Part shown: piece after piece, positions 1 to 7,804 of the stretch | Layout of the letters: each line of letters starts with the position of its first letter | Position numbering within the stretch: the stretch's first letter is position 1 | DNA from: Pseudomonadota bacterium | Lineage (GTDB): Bacteria; Pseudomonadota; Alphaproteobacteria; Rhodobacterales; Rhodobacteraceae | Assembly: GCA_018240425.1 (NCBI GenBank) | Contig: JAFEFU010000001.1 | Span: 1 to 46,848, forward strand | DNA length: 46,848 bases | Direction of reading: 5' to 3' | The notes under the pieces: model-generated | What the model was told of the DNA's origin: nothing | Seen by the model: only the letters and a program-made list of their open reading frames with translations | Database searches by the model: none | Translations under genes and position numbers: made by a program

Positions 1-774
1 GACATCGGCCAGCCCTCGATGTGGATGCGCTCGATCAAGTCGGCCGAGGAGCACAAGCTGATCCGCGAAGGCGCGCGCATCTGCGACGTGGGCGGCTGGG
101 CCGTGGCCGGCGCGGTCAAGGCGGGCGTGCCCGAGCACGAGGTCGCCATCGCCTCGACCAACGCCATGATCCGCGAGATCGCGAAGTCCTTCCCCTTCGT
201 CGAGCTGATGGACACCTGGACCTGGTTCCAGTCCGGCATCAACACCGACGGGGCCCACAACCCGGTGACGAACAAGAAGATCAAGTCGGGCGACATCCTG
301 TCGCTGAACACCTTCCCGATGATCTTCGGCTATTACACCGCGCTGGAACGGACCATGTTCTGCGACAGCGTCGATGATGCCAGCCTCGACATCTGGGAAA
401 AGAACGTGGCGGTCCATCGCCGCGGCCTCGACCTCATCAAGCCCGGCGCAAAGTGCAACGAGATCGCGCTGGAACTGAACGCGATGTATCGCCAGTGGGA
501 TCTGCTGAAATACCGCTCGTTCGGTTACGGCCACTCGTTCGGCGTCCTGTCGCACTACTACGGCCGCGAGGCCGGGGTCGAACTGCGCGAGGACATCGAC
601 ACCGTGCTGAAGCCCGGCATGGTCGTGTCGATGGAGCCGATGGTGATGCTGCCCGAGGGCACCCCCGGCGCCGGCGGCTACCGCGAGCACGACATCCTGA
701 TCGTGACCGAGACCGGGGCCGAGAACATCACCGGCTTCCCCTTCGGCCCGGAACACAACGTGATCCGCAACTGA
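1..774 (+). CDS. Creatinase (creatine amidinohydrolase), 5' partial
   Basis: Hydrolyses creatine to sarcosine and urea in the cytoplasm (EC 3.5.3.3). The reading frame is open from base 1, so the N-terminus lies upstream; the internal ATG at 19 is not the real start. The visible part is the pita-bread catalytic domain of the M24 family. Counting from that ATG, His80 (in TDGAHNPVT), Glu110 (ALERT), Glu206 (SMEPM) and His224 (REHDIL) match the known Pseudomonas creatinase residues His232, Glu262, Glu358 and His376 with a constant offset of 152. About 150 residues are therefore missing and the family length is near 403. The fold lacks the metal ligands of true M24 aminopeptidases, as expected for creatinase. 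A creatininase gene lies 0.9 kb downstream on the other strand, supporting a creatinine to sarcosine route. Very confident. Confidence 0.95.
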   Translation, partial: DIGQPSMWMRSIKSAEEHKLIREGARICDVGGWAVAGAVKAGVPEHEVAIASTNAMIREIAKSFPFVELMDTWTWFQSGINTDGAHNPVTNKKIKSGDILSLNTFPMIFGYYTALERTMFCDSVDDASLDIWEKNVAVHRRGLDLIKPGAKCNEIALELNAMYRQWDLLKYRSFGYGHSFGVLSHYYGREAGVELREDIDTVLKPGMVVSMEPMVMLPEGTPGAGGYREHDILIVTETGAENITGFPFGPEHNVIRN

Positions 775-789
775 TCGCCCCAGGATCGA

Positions 790-816
790 GAAGGGCCCGG
801 TTCATCCGGGCCCTTC
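790..816 (+). terminator. Hairpin terminator after creatinase
   Basis: An 11-bp perfect stem (GAAGGGCCCGG and its complement) closes a TTCAT loop, 15 bases after the creatinase stop. There is no long T run behind it, so it may act with Rho or as an RNA-stabilising end, but its strength and position fit transcription termination. Confidence 0.7.
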
Positions 817-948
817 CGCGCTTGGCGCCGGCAGCCCCGTGGCCTTTGTGGCCCGGGCCGCCGGTGCCGGTCTGCGCCGATTCCCCTCGACATGAACCGG
901 CCAGGGGCCGAAGACTCGCCCTCGGCTGAGTCGTGGGAGGGGACAGCA

Positions 949-1584
949 ATGACGCTTCAGATCATCGGTTCCGGATTCGGGCGAACCGGAACCAAATCGC
1001 TCAAGGCGGCACTTGAGCTTCTCGGCTTCGGGCCTTGCCACCACATGCACGAGATCGTGGAGAACCCTGAGCAGGTCTCGCACTGGCAAAAGCTCGCGGC
1101 CGGCGCGGCGGTGGACTGGGAAACGGTCTTCGCGGGATACAACTCGCAGGTGGACTGGCCGGGTGCCCATGTCTGGCGTGAACTGGCGGAAGCCTTCCCG
1201 CGCGCCAAGGTCGTCCACACTGTCCGCCCCGAGGACAAATGGTGGGCCAGCTTCGACAAGACCATCGGCAAGCTGATGGCCCGGTACAAAGAACTGCCGA
1301 TGCCCCCCCATATCCACGACATGCTGGCGGCCTGGAACGACTTTGCCGGAAAGGAAACCTTCGGCGGCGCCCTGGGAGACAGGGAGATCGCGCTGGCAGC
1401 CTTTCGCCGCAGGACCGCCGACGTGCGCGATGCCCTGCCTGCGGAACGGCTGCTGGTCTTCGACGTGGCCGAGGGATGGCAGCCGCTGTGCGCCTTCCTC
1501 GATGTCGACGTGCCCGCCGCGCCGTTCCCGCATCACAACCTGAGAGCCGACTTCTGGGAAGTCCTTGGCGGAGAGCCCGCCTGA
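949..1584 (+). CDS. Sulfotransferase-like P-loop protein
   Basis: A 211-residue protein starting at the ATG preceded by GGGAGGGG; an upstream in-frame start lacks a good ribosome site. The N-terminus reads IIGSGFGRTGTKSLKAAL, a 5'-PSB loop (GFGRTGT) typical of the Sulfotransfer_4-like family, which binds PAPS. A second block with conserved basic and Trp residues, VVHTVRPEDKWWASFDKTI, lies near residues 90-107. Members are common in alphaproteobacteria and animals, but substrates are mostly unknown. It sits between creatinase and creatininase, separated from creatinase by a terminator, so it may be its own transcript. The C-terminal end is convergent with creatininase. Family assignment is firm; any sulfonation activity or link to creatinine metabolism is unproven. 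Confidence 0.8.
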   Translation: MTLQIIGSGFGRTGTKSLKAALELLGFGPCHHMHEIVENPEQVSHWQKLAAGAAVDWETVFAGYNSQVDWPGAHVWRELAEAFPRAKVVHTVRPEDKWWASFDKTIGKLMARYKELPMPPHIHDMLAAWNDFAGKETFGGALGDREIALAAFRRRTADVRDALPAERLLVFDVAEGWQPLCAFLDVDVPAAPFPHHNLRADFWEVLGGEPA

Positions 1585-1672
1585 CCCATCCGGTGCGGTC
1601 GCGCGGTGAACAGGCCGTTCCTGCCGGGGCGGCCTGACTGACGGCGGATGCGCGCGGATCGCCCCGCGCCGA

Positions 1673-2449
1673 TCAGCCGAACTCGGCCCGCAGCGCCGAG
1701 ACGATGCCCTTCGTGCACACGTCGAGAAGGATTTCCCCCTTCTCGGCCGAAGCCTCCTTCGGCGAGGACAGCGTGCCGGAGGGCGGGGTCCAGTCCGGCT
1801 TGACCGGATAGACGTCGTAGGGCGGGAAGGTCGCCGGGGGATGGTGGACCGCGCGGTCGAGGTGGACGAGCTCAGGGTGAAGCACCAGCATCAGCGAGGT
1901 TTCCAGCACGCCGCCATGTTCGACATCCCAGCCGGGAAAGCCGCCGGGATAGAGCCTGGCGATCGCTTCCTTGTGCACGAAGTCCCAGTAGGACAGCACG
2001 ACGACCTTCAGGTCGGCGATGCCGTCCCAACGCAGTTCGCGGAGCGCAAGGTCGATCCCCTCGACGATGAACCAGGAATTCTCGAAATGCCCGTTTACCA
2101 GGCAGATCTTGCGCACGCCGTGACGGGCGAATTCCTTCACCACGTCCTTCAGCGCGGCGACGAGCGTCGCCCCGTCGAGGCTGGTGGTGCCCGGCAGGTG
2201 GTTGCCGCCGCCCGACTTCTGGTGCGACTTGTAGCCGTAGGTGAAGGGCGGCGCGACCAGGCCACCCACATCGAGGGCGGCGCGGCGGGCGAATTCGGTG
2301 GGCAGAAGCACATCGACATGCAGGGGCATGTGGTGGCCGTGCTGCTCCATCGAGCCGATGGGGATCAGGATCGGCGTCTGCCCCCCCTTCACGGCCGCAT
2401 GATAATCGGGCCAGGTCAGTTCGGACGCGAAGGCGCTGGTCCGGGGCAT
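1673..2449 (-). CDS. Creatininase (creatinine amidohydrolase)
   Basis: Interconverts creatinine and creatine (EC 3.5.2.10), feeding the creatinase at the left edge. The 258-residue length matches the known enzyme (about 260). The metal-binding residues are present: Glu35 and His37 in SMEQHGHH, Asp46 in HVDVLLP, and His121 and Glu123 in NGHFEN, each one position beyond the Pseudomonas numbering. The substrate-loop sequence QKSGGGNHLPGTTSLDGATL is nearly identical to characterised creatininase and sets it apart from the broader creatininase-fold amidases such as MftE. It starts at ATG 2449 after a GGAGGA-type ribosome site and is transcribed divergently from a LysR regulator that probably controls it. 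Confidence 0.93.
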   Translation of the reverse strand: MPRTSAFASELTWPDYHAAVKGGQTPILIPIGSMEQHGHHMPLHVDVLLPTEFARRAALDVGGLVAPPFTYGYKSHQKSGGGNHLPGTTSLDGATLVAALKDVVKEFARHGVRKICLVNGHFENSWFIVEGIDLALRELRWDGIADLKVVVLSYWDFVHKEAIARLYPGGFPGWDVEHGGVLETSLMLVLHPELVHLDRAVHHPPATFPPYDVYPVKPDWTPPSGTLSSPKEASAEKGEILLDVCTKGIVSALRAEFG

Positions 2450-2512
2450 GTCATCCTCCTGGGAAATTGTCCTGCGGCAAAACTAGCTTGCCCCCCCTCT
2501 AGCGGGAAAATA

Positions 2513-2525
2513 GATTGTCGCAATC
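2513..2525. promoter_or_regulatory. Candidate LysR operator between creatininase and lysR
   Basis: GATTG-TCG-CAATC is a palindrome with 5-bp arms containing the T-N11-A arrangement of LysR-type sites. It lies 23 bases before the LysR start and 63 bases before the creatininase start, where such a regulator would control both genes. A weaker relative, TTG-N8-CAA, lies at about 2467-2480. Inferred from position and symmetry only. Confidence 0.45.
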
Positions 2526-2547
2526 CCCGGATTTCAGGCGCAAATGA

Positions 2548-3441
2548 ATGGCGGCCCTCACCAATCTTCCCACCGATCTGCTTCGCACCTTCATCGCGGT
2601 GGTCGAGCTTGGCGGCCATTCGCGGGCCGGGGCTCTCCTCGGGCGCAGCCAGCCGGCGATCTCGCTCCAGATCCGCCGGCTCGAGGAACTGGTGCGCGCG
2701 CCGCTTCTGTCGCAGGAGGGCCGGACCATCCAGCCCACGGCGGCGGGGACGGTGCTTCTGGGCTATGCCCGCCGCATGATCCAGATGAACGACGAGGCGG
2801 TGGGCTATTTCCACCGCGGCCCGGCCACCGACGTGCTGCGCATCGGCCTGCCCACCGACTATGCGGTGGCTTTCCTCCAGGGGGCGATCACCTCGTTCAT
2901 CCAGGCCCACAGCGATCTTGATCTCGAGGTCCATTGCGACCTCAGCCGCGAGCTGCACCAGCACCTGCGCGCCGACGAGCTGGACGTGATCGTGGCGACG
3001 ATGCCCGCGGCGCGGATGCCCTACCTGTCGCGGGTCTGGGTCGAACAGCCGATCTGGGCCGCAGCCGAGGACTGGCGCGGGGCCGCCCACCGCCCGGTGC
3101 CGCTCGGCGCCCACCCCGAGGGCTGCGACTACCGGGCGCGGATGATCCAGGCGCTTGACGCGACCGAGCGCCGCTGGCGCATCGTCTATACCGGGCCCGG
3201 AATCTCGGGCCTTCAGAACGCGGTCCTGAACGGGCTCTGCGTCAGCGCCCTGACCAGGGCGACGATGCTGCCGGGAATGCGCACCCTGACCGAGGCCGAG
3301 GGGTTCCCCGCGCTCGACCCCCTGCGCGTCGGGCTGTTCTACAAGCATCCGCGCCTGTCGCAGGCCGGCCTGCAACTGGTCAACGACGTGCTGGCCAGCC
3401 TCGACCGGATCGGCGCCGAGGCCCGCCCGCCCCAGGGCTGA
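2548..3441 (+). CDS. LysR-family transcriptional regulator
   Basis: A 297-residue cytoplasmic DNA-binding regulator. The N-terminal winged helix-turn-helix (residues about 8-66) reads LLRTFIAVVELGGHSRAGAL followed by SQPAISLQIRRLEEL, the classic LysR pattern. The remainder is a periplasmic-binding-like effector domain that begins near DVLRIGLPTDYAVAFL. It is divergent from creatininase and followed in the same direction by a Pot-type ABC operon, so it probably controls creatinine use or uptake. The effector is not visible from sequence; creatinine, creatine or a guanidino compound is an inference. Confidence 0.9.
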   Translation: MAALTNLPTDLLRTFIAVVELGGHSRAGALLGRSQPAISLQIRRLEELVRAPLLSQEGRTIQPTAAGTVLLGYARRMIQMNDEAVGYFHRGPATDVLRIGLPTDYAVAFLQGAITSFIQAHSDLDLEVHCDLSRELHQHLRADELDVIVATMPAARMPYLSRVWVEQPIWAAAEDWRGAAHRPVPLGAHPEGCDYRARMIQALDATERRWRIVYTGPGISGLQNAVLNGLCVSALTRATMLPGMRTLTEAEGFPALDPLRVGLFYKHPRLSQAGLQLVNDVLASLDRIGAEARPPQG

Positions 3442-3476
3442 GCGGTGCCGCCCGGCCCCCGCGGCGCATAAGGCGG

Positions 3477-3508
3477 GCAAATCGTCAGATTGCCAGAACC
3501 GATTTTGC
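3477..3508. promoter_or_regulatory. Inverted repeat upstream of the ABC operon
   Basis: GCAAATCG and CGATTTTGC form an imperfect inverted repeat with arms of 8-9 bases separated by 15 bases. It lies in the 134-base gap between the LysR stop and the binding-protein gene, the only substantial gap before the transport operon. It is a plausible operator, but no matching site was found elsewhere in the locus. Confidence 0.35.
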
Positions 3509-3575
3509 GCGGGTTCCCCTTTGGCCTAGCCTCGTGTCCGCAAGAGAGACTGCCACAAGGCACAGGGAGACAGAG

Positions 3576-4700
3576 ATGAGAACCCTTCAAGGAAGGCCCA
3601 CGGGGATCACGCGCAGGTCGGTTCTGGCCGCGGGCGGCGCGGCGCTGGCGATGCCGATGCTGTCGCGGCGCGCCTTTGCCGCGCCGACCGAGCTGACGAT
3701 GCTGGCCTGGTACGGCCATGCCGAACCCGATGTCGTGTCCGAGTTCGAGGCCGAGAACAACGTCAAGTTCGTGCCGAAATACTACAGCGGCGGTGACAAC
3801 ATGATGGGGCTGATCTCGCAGTCGCCCCCCGGCACCTTCGACGTGATCCTCTCGGACGCGGAATATGTCCAGGGTCTGAACGACGCCGGCTATGTCGAGG
3901 AACTGGACCCCAAGGACTATCATTTCGACGACTATTTCCCGGAATTCCAGAAGTTTCCCGGCAACTGGAAGGATGGCAAGCTCTTTTCGGTCGTCACCCG
4001 TTTCGGCTTCCTCGGCGTGTCCTACAACACCGACGCGCTGACCGAGAAGGAAGTGGACACCTACAACGTCTACTGGGACGAGAAGATCAAGGGCAAGGTC
4101 GGCCACTACGACTGGCATCTTCCGAACCTCGGGCAGATGAGCCTGCTGATGGGCAACGCCAAGCCCTATGACATCGACGAGGCCGCGTGGAAGGCGGTCC
4201 AGGACAAGACGATGAGCCTGCGCCCCAACGTCGGCGGCTTCTTCGACTATGGCGGCACCTTCGCGTCGCTGAAGAACGGCCAGATGCTGGCGATGGCCGG
4301 TATCGGCGACTGGATCACCGGCGTCCTGCAGAAGAACGGCGCCAAGGTCGCCAGCCACATCCCGCAGGAAGGCGGGCTTCAGTGGTCGGAATGCTTCTGC
4401 ATCGGCAAGGGAACCCAGAAGGCCGACCTGGCGAAGAAGTGGATCCAGTACATCACCTCGGCCAAGGGCCAGGTGAAGTCGGCCGAGATGGCCGCCTACC
4501 CCGCCCTGATCCCCAACCAGAAGGGCTGGGATCTGCTGAACCAGGTCGATCCGGCCGAAGCCAAGCGCCAGGGCATGACCAAGGATCCGGGCAACGCCAT
4601 CGACATGATCCGTTCGGGGCGCATCAAGTATCGCGAATGGCCGGTCCAGCAGACGCTGGATGTCTGGAACGACTTCTGGTCCGAGTACAAGGGCGCCTGA
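3576..4700 (+). CDS. Pot-type ABC transporter substrate-binding protein
   Basis: Periplasmic binding protein of the spermidine/putrescine (PotD, SBP_bac_8-like) family, 374 residues. The start ATG is preceded by AGGGAGACAGAG. The N-terminus carries a Tat-type signal: twin arginine at residues 13-14 in TRRSVLAAGG, a hydrophobic stretch, and probable cleavage after AFA near residue 35. The mature protein starts APTELTMLAWYGHAEPDVV, typical of the family. It is the first gene of an operon with two permeases and an ATPase. Creatine or creatinine is a reasonable ligand because of the flanking catabolic genes, but the family also takes polyamines, opines and other amines. Confidence 0.9.
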   Translation: MRTLQGRPTGITRRSVLAAGGAALAMPMLSRRAFAAPTELTMLAWYGHAEPDVVSEFEAENNVKFVPKYYSGGDNMMGLISQSPPGTFDVILSDAEYVQGLNDAGYVEELDPKDYHFDDYFPEFQKFPGNWKDGKLFSVVTRFGFLGVSYNTDALTEKEVDTYNVYWDEKIKGKVGHYDWHLPNLGQMSLLMGNAKPYDIDEAAWKAVQDKTMSLRPNVGGFFDYGGTFASLKNGQMLAMAGIGDWITGVLQKNGAKVASHIPQEGGLQWSECFCIGKGTQKADLAKKWIQYITSAKGQVKSAEMAAYPALIPNQKGWDLLNQVDPAEAKRQGMTKDPGNAIDMIRSGRIKYREWPVQQTLDVWNDFWSEYKGA

Positions 4701-4718
4701 GCGCGCGCCCCGGGGCTG

Positions 4719-4737
4719 GCCGGCGCTCCCCCGGCCG
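4719..4737 (+). other. Intercistronic hairpin after the binding-protein gene
   Basis: GGCCGG and CCGGCC pair around a 7-base loop, in the 80-base gap between binding protein and first permease. Such stems often protect the binding-protein message from 3' decay and set a high ratio of binding protein to permease. No T run follows. Confidence 0.45.
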
Positions 4738-4780
4738 CCCCGCCATCGCTGTCCCTGACCCGACCGGAGTGCATCCGCCC

Positions 4781-5626
4781 ATGCGCCGATCCCTGTCCCT
4801 TTACGGACTGACCTTCTCGTTGCCGCTTCTGGTCTGGCAGCTGCTGTTCTTCGTCTTTCCGCTGGTCTTTCTGGTCGCGCTCAGCTTCTGGACGGTGAAG
4901 AACTTCGCCATGCGCCCGGACTTCGACACCGTGAACTGGGTGACGATGTATGGCCGGGGCGTGTTCTGGCAGGCCTACGGCACCACCTTCGCCTTCGCTC
5001 TGGCGGCTGCGGTCCTGACCAGCCTTCTGGCCTTCCCCTGCTCCTACGCCATCGCCTTCAAGCTGTCCGAGGCCGCGCGCCGTTGGGCGGTGTTCCTGAT
5101 GGTGATCCCATTCTTCACCAGCTATCTGGTCAGGATCTATTCCTGGCAGATCTTCCTGTCGGACGCCGGCATCGTCAATGTCCTTCTCGGCAAGGTAGGC
5201 CTTGGCCCCTTCCCGCTCCTGAACACCGCCGGGGCGACGATGGTGGGCTATCTCACGCTCAATTTCCCGCTGGTCGTGCTTCTCCAGCTGTTCAGCCTGG
5301 TCTTCATCGACCGCACCCTGGTCGAGGCCGCCCATAATCTGCGCTGCGGACGGATCCGCACCGTCTTTGCAGTCATCGTCCCCTCGGCGCGGGTCGGGCT
5401 GGTGATCGCGGCGCTGTTCGCCTTCATCCTCAGCTTCGGCGATTTCGTCAGTCCGATCTATCTGGGCGGCGGCAAGGCGACGACCCTGTCGATCCTCATC
5501 ACCGACACCACGAAATCCGGGCAGCAATGGCCGCGCGCCGCGGTCATCGCGCTGACGATGATCGGCACGCTTCTGGTCGTGGCCTTCGTCGCCGTCCGCT
5601 TTGCCTACAAGGGACGCAGCAAATGA
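4781..5626 (+). CDS. ABC transporter permease, PotB-like
   Basis: A 281-residue inner-membrane permease with about six transmembrane segments; the first is at residues 8-35 (SLYGLTFSLPLLVWQLLFFV). The ATPase-docking EAA-type loop is recognisable at EAAHNLRCGRIRTVFAVIVP, with Cys replacing the usual Gly-Ala region. The start at the ATG right after GCATCCGCCC is chosen because it gives a normal PotB N-terminus; the reading frame extends far upstream but only as antisense-like sequence within the preceding gene. It overlaps the next permease by ATGA, so the two are translationally coupled. Confidence 0.92.
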   Translation: MRRSLSLYGLTFSLPLLVWQLLFFVFPLVFLVALSFWTVKNFAMRPDFDTVNWVTMYGRGVFWQAYGTTFAFALAAAVLTSLLAFPCSYAIAFKLSEAARRWAVFLMVIPFFTSYLVRIYSWQIFLSDAGIVNVLLGKVGLGPFPLLNTAGATMVGYLTLNFPLVVLLQLFSLVFIDRTLVEAAHNLRCGRIRTVFAVIVPSARVGLVIAALFAFILSFGDFVSPIYLGGGKATTLSILITDTTKSGQQWPRAAVIALTMIGTLLVVAFVAVRFAYKGRSK

Positions 5627-6453
5627 GCGACACCGCGCAGGACATCAACCGCAATCCGGCGATCGACTGGGGGCTGAAGGCCTATGTCATCCTTGCCTAT
5701 GCCTTCGTCTTCGCCCCGATCGCGGCCAGCTTCGTCTTTTCCTTCAACTCCGACCGCTTCCCCTCGATCCCTCTGGGGCATTTCACGCTCGACTGGTATC
5801 GCGCGGTGGCCACCGACCCGCTGGTGTGGGAGGGGCTGCGCAACACCCTGTTCGTCGGCGTCACCGTCGGGGTTCTCGCCACCGCGCTCGGCTTCGGGGC
5901 GGCCTATACCGACTACCGCTACAAGTTCCTCGGCAAGCAGGTCTATCTGGCGCTGGCGCTCCTGCCGCCGACGATCCCGGTCGTCATCCTCGGGCTCGCG
6001 ATGCTCGCCTACCTGTCGCGGATCGGCCTGTCGGGCAACGCCCTGTCGGTCATCATCGCCCATGTGGTGATCTGCGCCCCCTTCGCGATGGCCATCGTCC
6101 GGCTGCGCCTGTCGCAGATGGACCCCGACCTCGAGGCCGCGGCCTGGAACCTCGGGGCCTCGGAATGGGCGGCGATGCGCCATGTCATCATACCCTTCGC
6201 CAAGCCCGCGATCCTCGGCGCGCTCTTCATCACGATGGCGGTCTCCTTCGACGAGTTCGCCATCGCCTGGTTCGTCTCGGGCCTGAACGAGACCCTGCCC
6301 GTCAAGGTGCTGGGCTTCCTGCAAGGGCAGGTCAGCCCGCGGATCAACGCCATCGGCACCTTCGTCTTTGTCACATCCATGACGCTCGTGGTCCTCGCGC
6401 AGATCCTGCTGACCGGACGCGGCGCAAAGTCCCGCCCCGCGGCGGACGAATAG
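5623..6453 (+). CDS. ABC transporter permease, PotC-like
   Basis: Second permease of the importer, 276 residues. It begins inside the stop of the previous gene (ATGA), with AAGGGACGCAGCAA upstream as the ribosome region. It has a short cytoplasmic N-terminus, then membrane segments from residue 16 onward. The EAA loop, LEAAAWNLGASEWAAMRHVIIP (shown here for description only in part), matches PotC-type permeases, and DEFAIAWFVSG is a typical late-segment motif of this family. It pairs with the PotB-like subunit. Confidence 0.92.
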   Translation: MSDTAQDINRNPAIDWGLKAYVILAYAFVFAPIAASFVFSFNSDRFPSIPLGHFTLDWYRAVATDPLVWEGLRNTLFVGVTVGVLATALGFGAAYTDYRYKFLGKQVYLALALLPPTIPVVILGLAMLAYLSRIGLSGNALSVIIAHVVICAPFAMAIVRLRLSQMDPDLEAAAWNLGASEWAAMRHVIIPFAKPAILGALFITMAVSFDEFAIAWFVSGLNETLPVKVLGFLQGQVSPRINAIGTFVFVTSMTLVVLAQILLTGRGAKSRPAADE

Positions 6454-6462
6454 GAGCATTGC

Positions 6463-7560
6463 ATGCAACGCGATACGCTGGTGTCATTCGAGGGCGTGGA
6501 AAAGCGCTTCGGGGGGTTCGTCGCGGTCCAGAAGATGGACTTCGACATCCGCAAGGGCGAGTTCCTCGCCATCATGGGCTCGTCGGGCTGCGGCAAGACC
6601 ACGACGCTGAGGATGCTGGCCGGGCTCGAGGCGCCGAGCGCGGGGGTGATCCGCCTTGCCGGCCAGCCGATCAACCACCTGCCGACCTGGAGCCGCGACA
6701 CGCCGATGGTCTGGCAGAGCCTAGCGCTGTTTCCCTTCCTCAACGTCCGCGAAAACGTCGAGTTCGCTCTGAAGATGCGCGGCGTCGGCAAGGCCGACCG
6801 GCGGCGGCGGGCCGAGCAGTGGCTGGAGCGGATGCAGATCCTCGAGTTTGCCGAGCGCGACATCTCGCAGCTGTCCGGCGGCCAGCGGCAGCGGGTGGCG
6901 CTGGCCCGGTCGCTGGTGGTCGAACCGGAAATCCTGCTTCTGGACGAGCCGCTGTCGGCACTGGACGCGGCCTTGAAGGTCAGGATGCAGTCGGTCCTGA
7001 AAAACCTTCAGCGCGAGACCGGGATCACCTTCGTCTATGTCACCCACAGCCAGTCCGAGGCCTTCTCGATGGCCGACCGCGTGGTGATCATGAGCCGCGG
7101 CAAGATCGAGCAGATCGGCACGCCGCAAGAGATCTACCGCACACCCGCGACCCGCTTTGTCGCCGAATTCCTCGGATCGTCGAACATCTTCACCGGACAG
7201 GTGAAGGCGGCGGCGGGCAAGAGCGTCACCCTCGAAGGCCCCGCCGGCACCTTCACCCTTGCGGCCGCCGATCTGGCCACCCCGCCGGCGGTGGGCCAGA
7301 AGGTGTCGCTCACTGTCCTTGACGCCCGGACCCGCCTTGCCGCCACCGCCCCCGCAGGCGCGTTCAACAAAGTTCCGGTGCGCATGATCGGCGAGGAATT
7401 CGTGGGCGCGACCGCGACGATCTATCTTGAAACCGCCCAGGGCCAGGAAATCCGCGTCCAGAAAAGCCAGGACGATCTGGAAAGCCTGCCCTTGCAGGTC
7501 GGCAAGGACTATGTCGCCTTCTGGCCGCACGAGGACGGGCATCTTGTGGCCGAGGCCTGA
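6463..7560 (+). CDS. ABC transporter ATP-binding protein, PotA-like
   Basis: ATPase driving the importer, 365 residues. Walker A GSSGCGKTT is at 39-47, the Q-loop glutamine at 85, signature LSGGQ at 137-141, Walker B ILLLDEP at 157-163, and the switch histidine in THSQSE just beyond 190. The C-terminal 130 residues form TOBE-type beta domains found in PotA/MalK-like proteins. The start ATG has an AGGAG motif about 8 bases upstream. All catalytic residues are intact. It ends the transport operon, apart from a small uncharacterised frame that begins one base after its stop. Confidence 0.94.
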   Translation: MQRDTLVSFEGVEKRFGGFVAVQKMDFDIRKGEFLAIMGSSGCGKTTTLRMLAGLEAPSAGVIRLAGQPINHLPTWSRDTPMVWQSLALFPFLNVRENVEFALKMRGVGKADRRRRAEQWLERMQILEFAERDISQLSGGQRQRVALARSLVVEPEILLLDEPLSALDAALKVRMQSVLKNLQRETGITFVYVTHSQSEAFSMADRVVIMSRGKIEQIGTPQEIYRTPATRFVAEFLGSSNIFTGQVKAAAGKSVTLEGPAGTFTLAAADLATPPAVGQKVSLTVLDARTRLAATAPAGAFNKVPVRMIGEEFVGATATIYLETAQGQEIRVQKSQDDLESLPLQVGKDYVAFWPHEDGHLVAEA

Positions 7561-7561
7561 G

Positions 7562-7804
7562 ATGGGCCGCGATCCGGCCCCCGCCAGCACCCCCTGCGGC
7601 CCCTTCGCGGCCCGCCTGATGCCCCTGGCCGCCGACTGCGCCCGCAGCGACGCCCGCAAGAGGATCGACCCGGCGCTCTTCTCGGTCGCGGCGGCGGGGC
7701 TGAGCCAGGGCCAGATCGACGGCTGGGAACCGGCGCCGGGCCGGACGGGGGGATTGGCGCGCGCATGGGCCGCCCTCACCCGCCTGCTGTTTCCCCGGCC
7801 CTGA
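7562..7804 (+). CDS. Small hypothetical protein after potA-like gene
   Basis: An 80-residue frame whose ATG begins one base after the ATPase stop (TGAGATG), so translation could be coupled. Codon third positions are strongly G/C like the neighbours, which supports real coding, but no family was recognised. The sequence is Ala/Pro/Arg-rich with one hydrophobic patch near ALFSVAAAGLSQGQI and a basic C-terminus. Its last 29 bases overlap the 3' end of the convergent GntR gene. It could still be a chance open frame in GC-rich DNA. Confidence 0.45.
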   Translation: MGRDPAPASTPCGPFAARLMPLAADCARSDARKRIDPALFSVAAAGLSQGQIDGWEPAPGRTGGLARAWAALTRLLFPRP

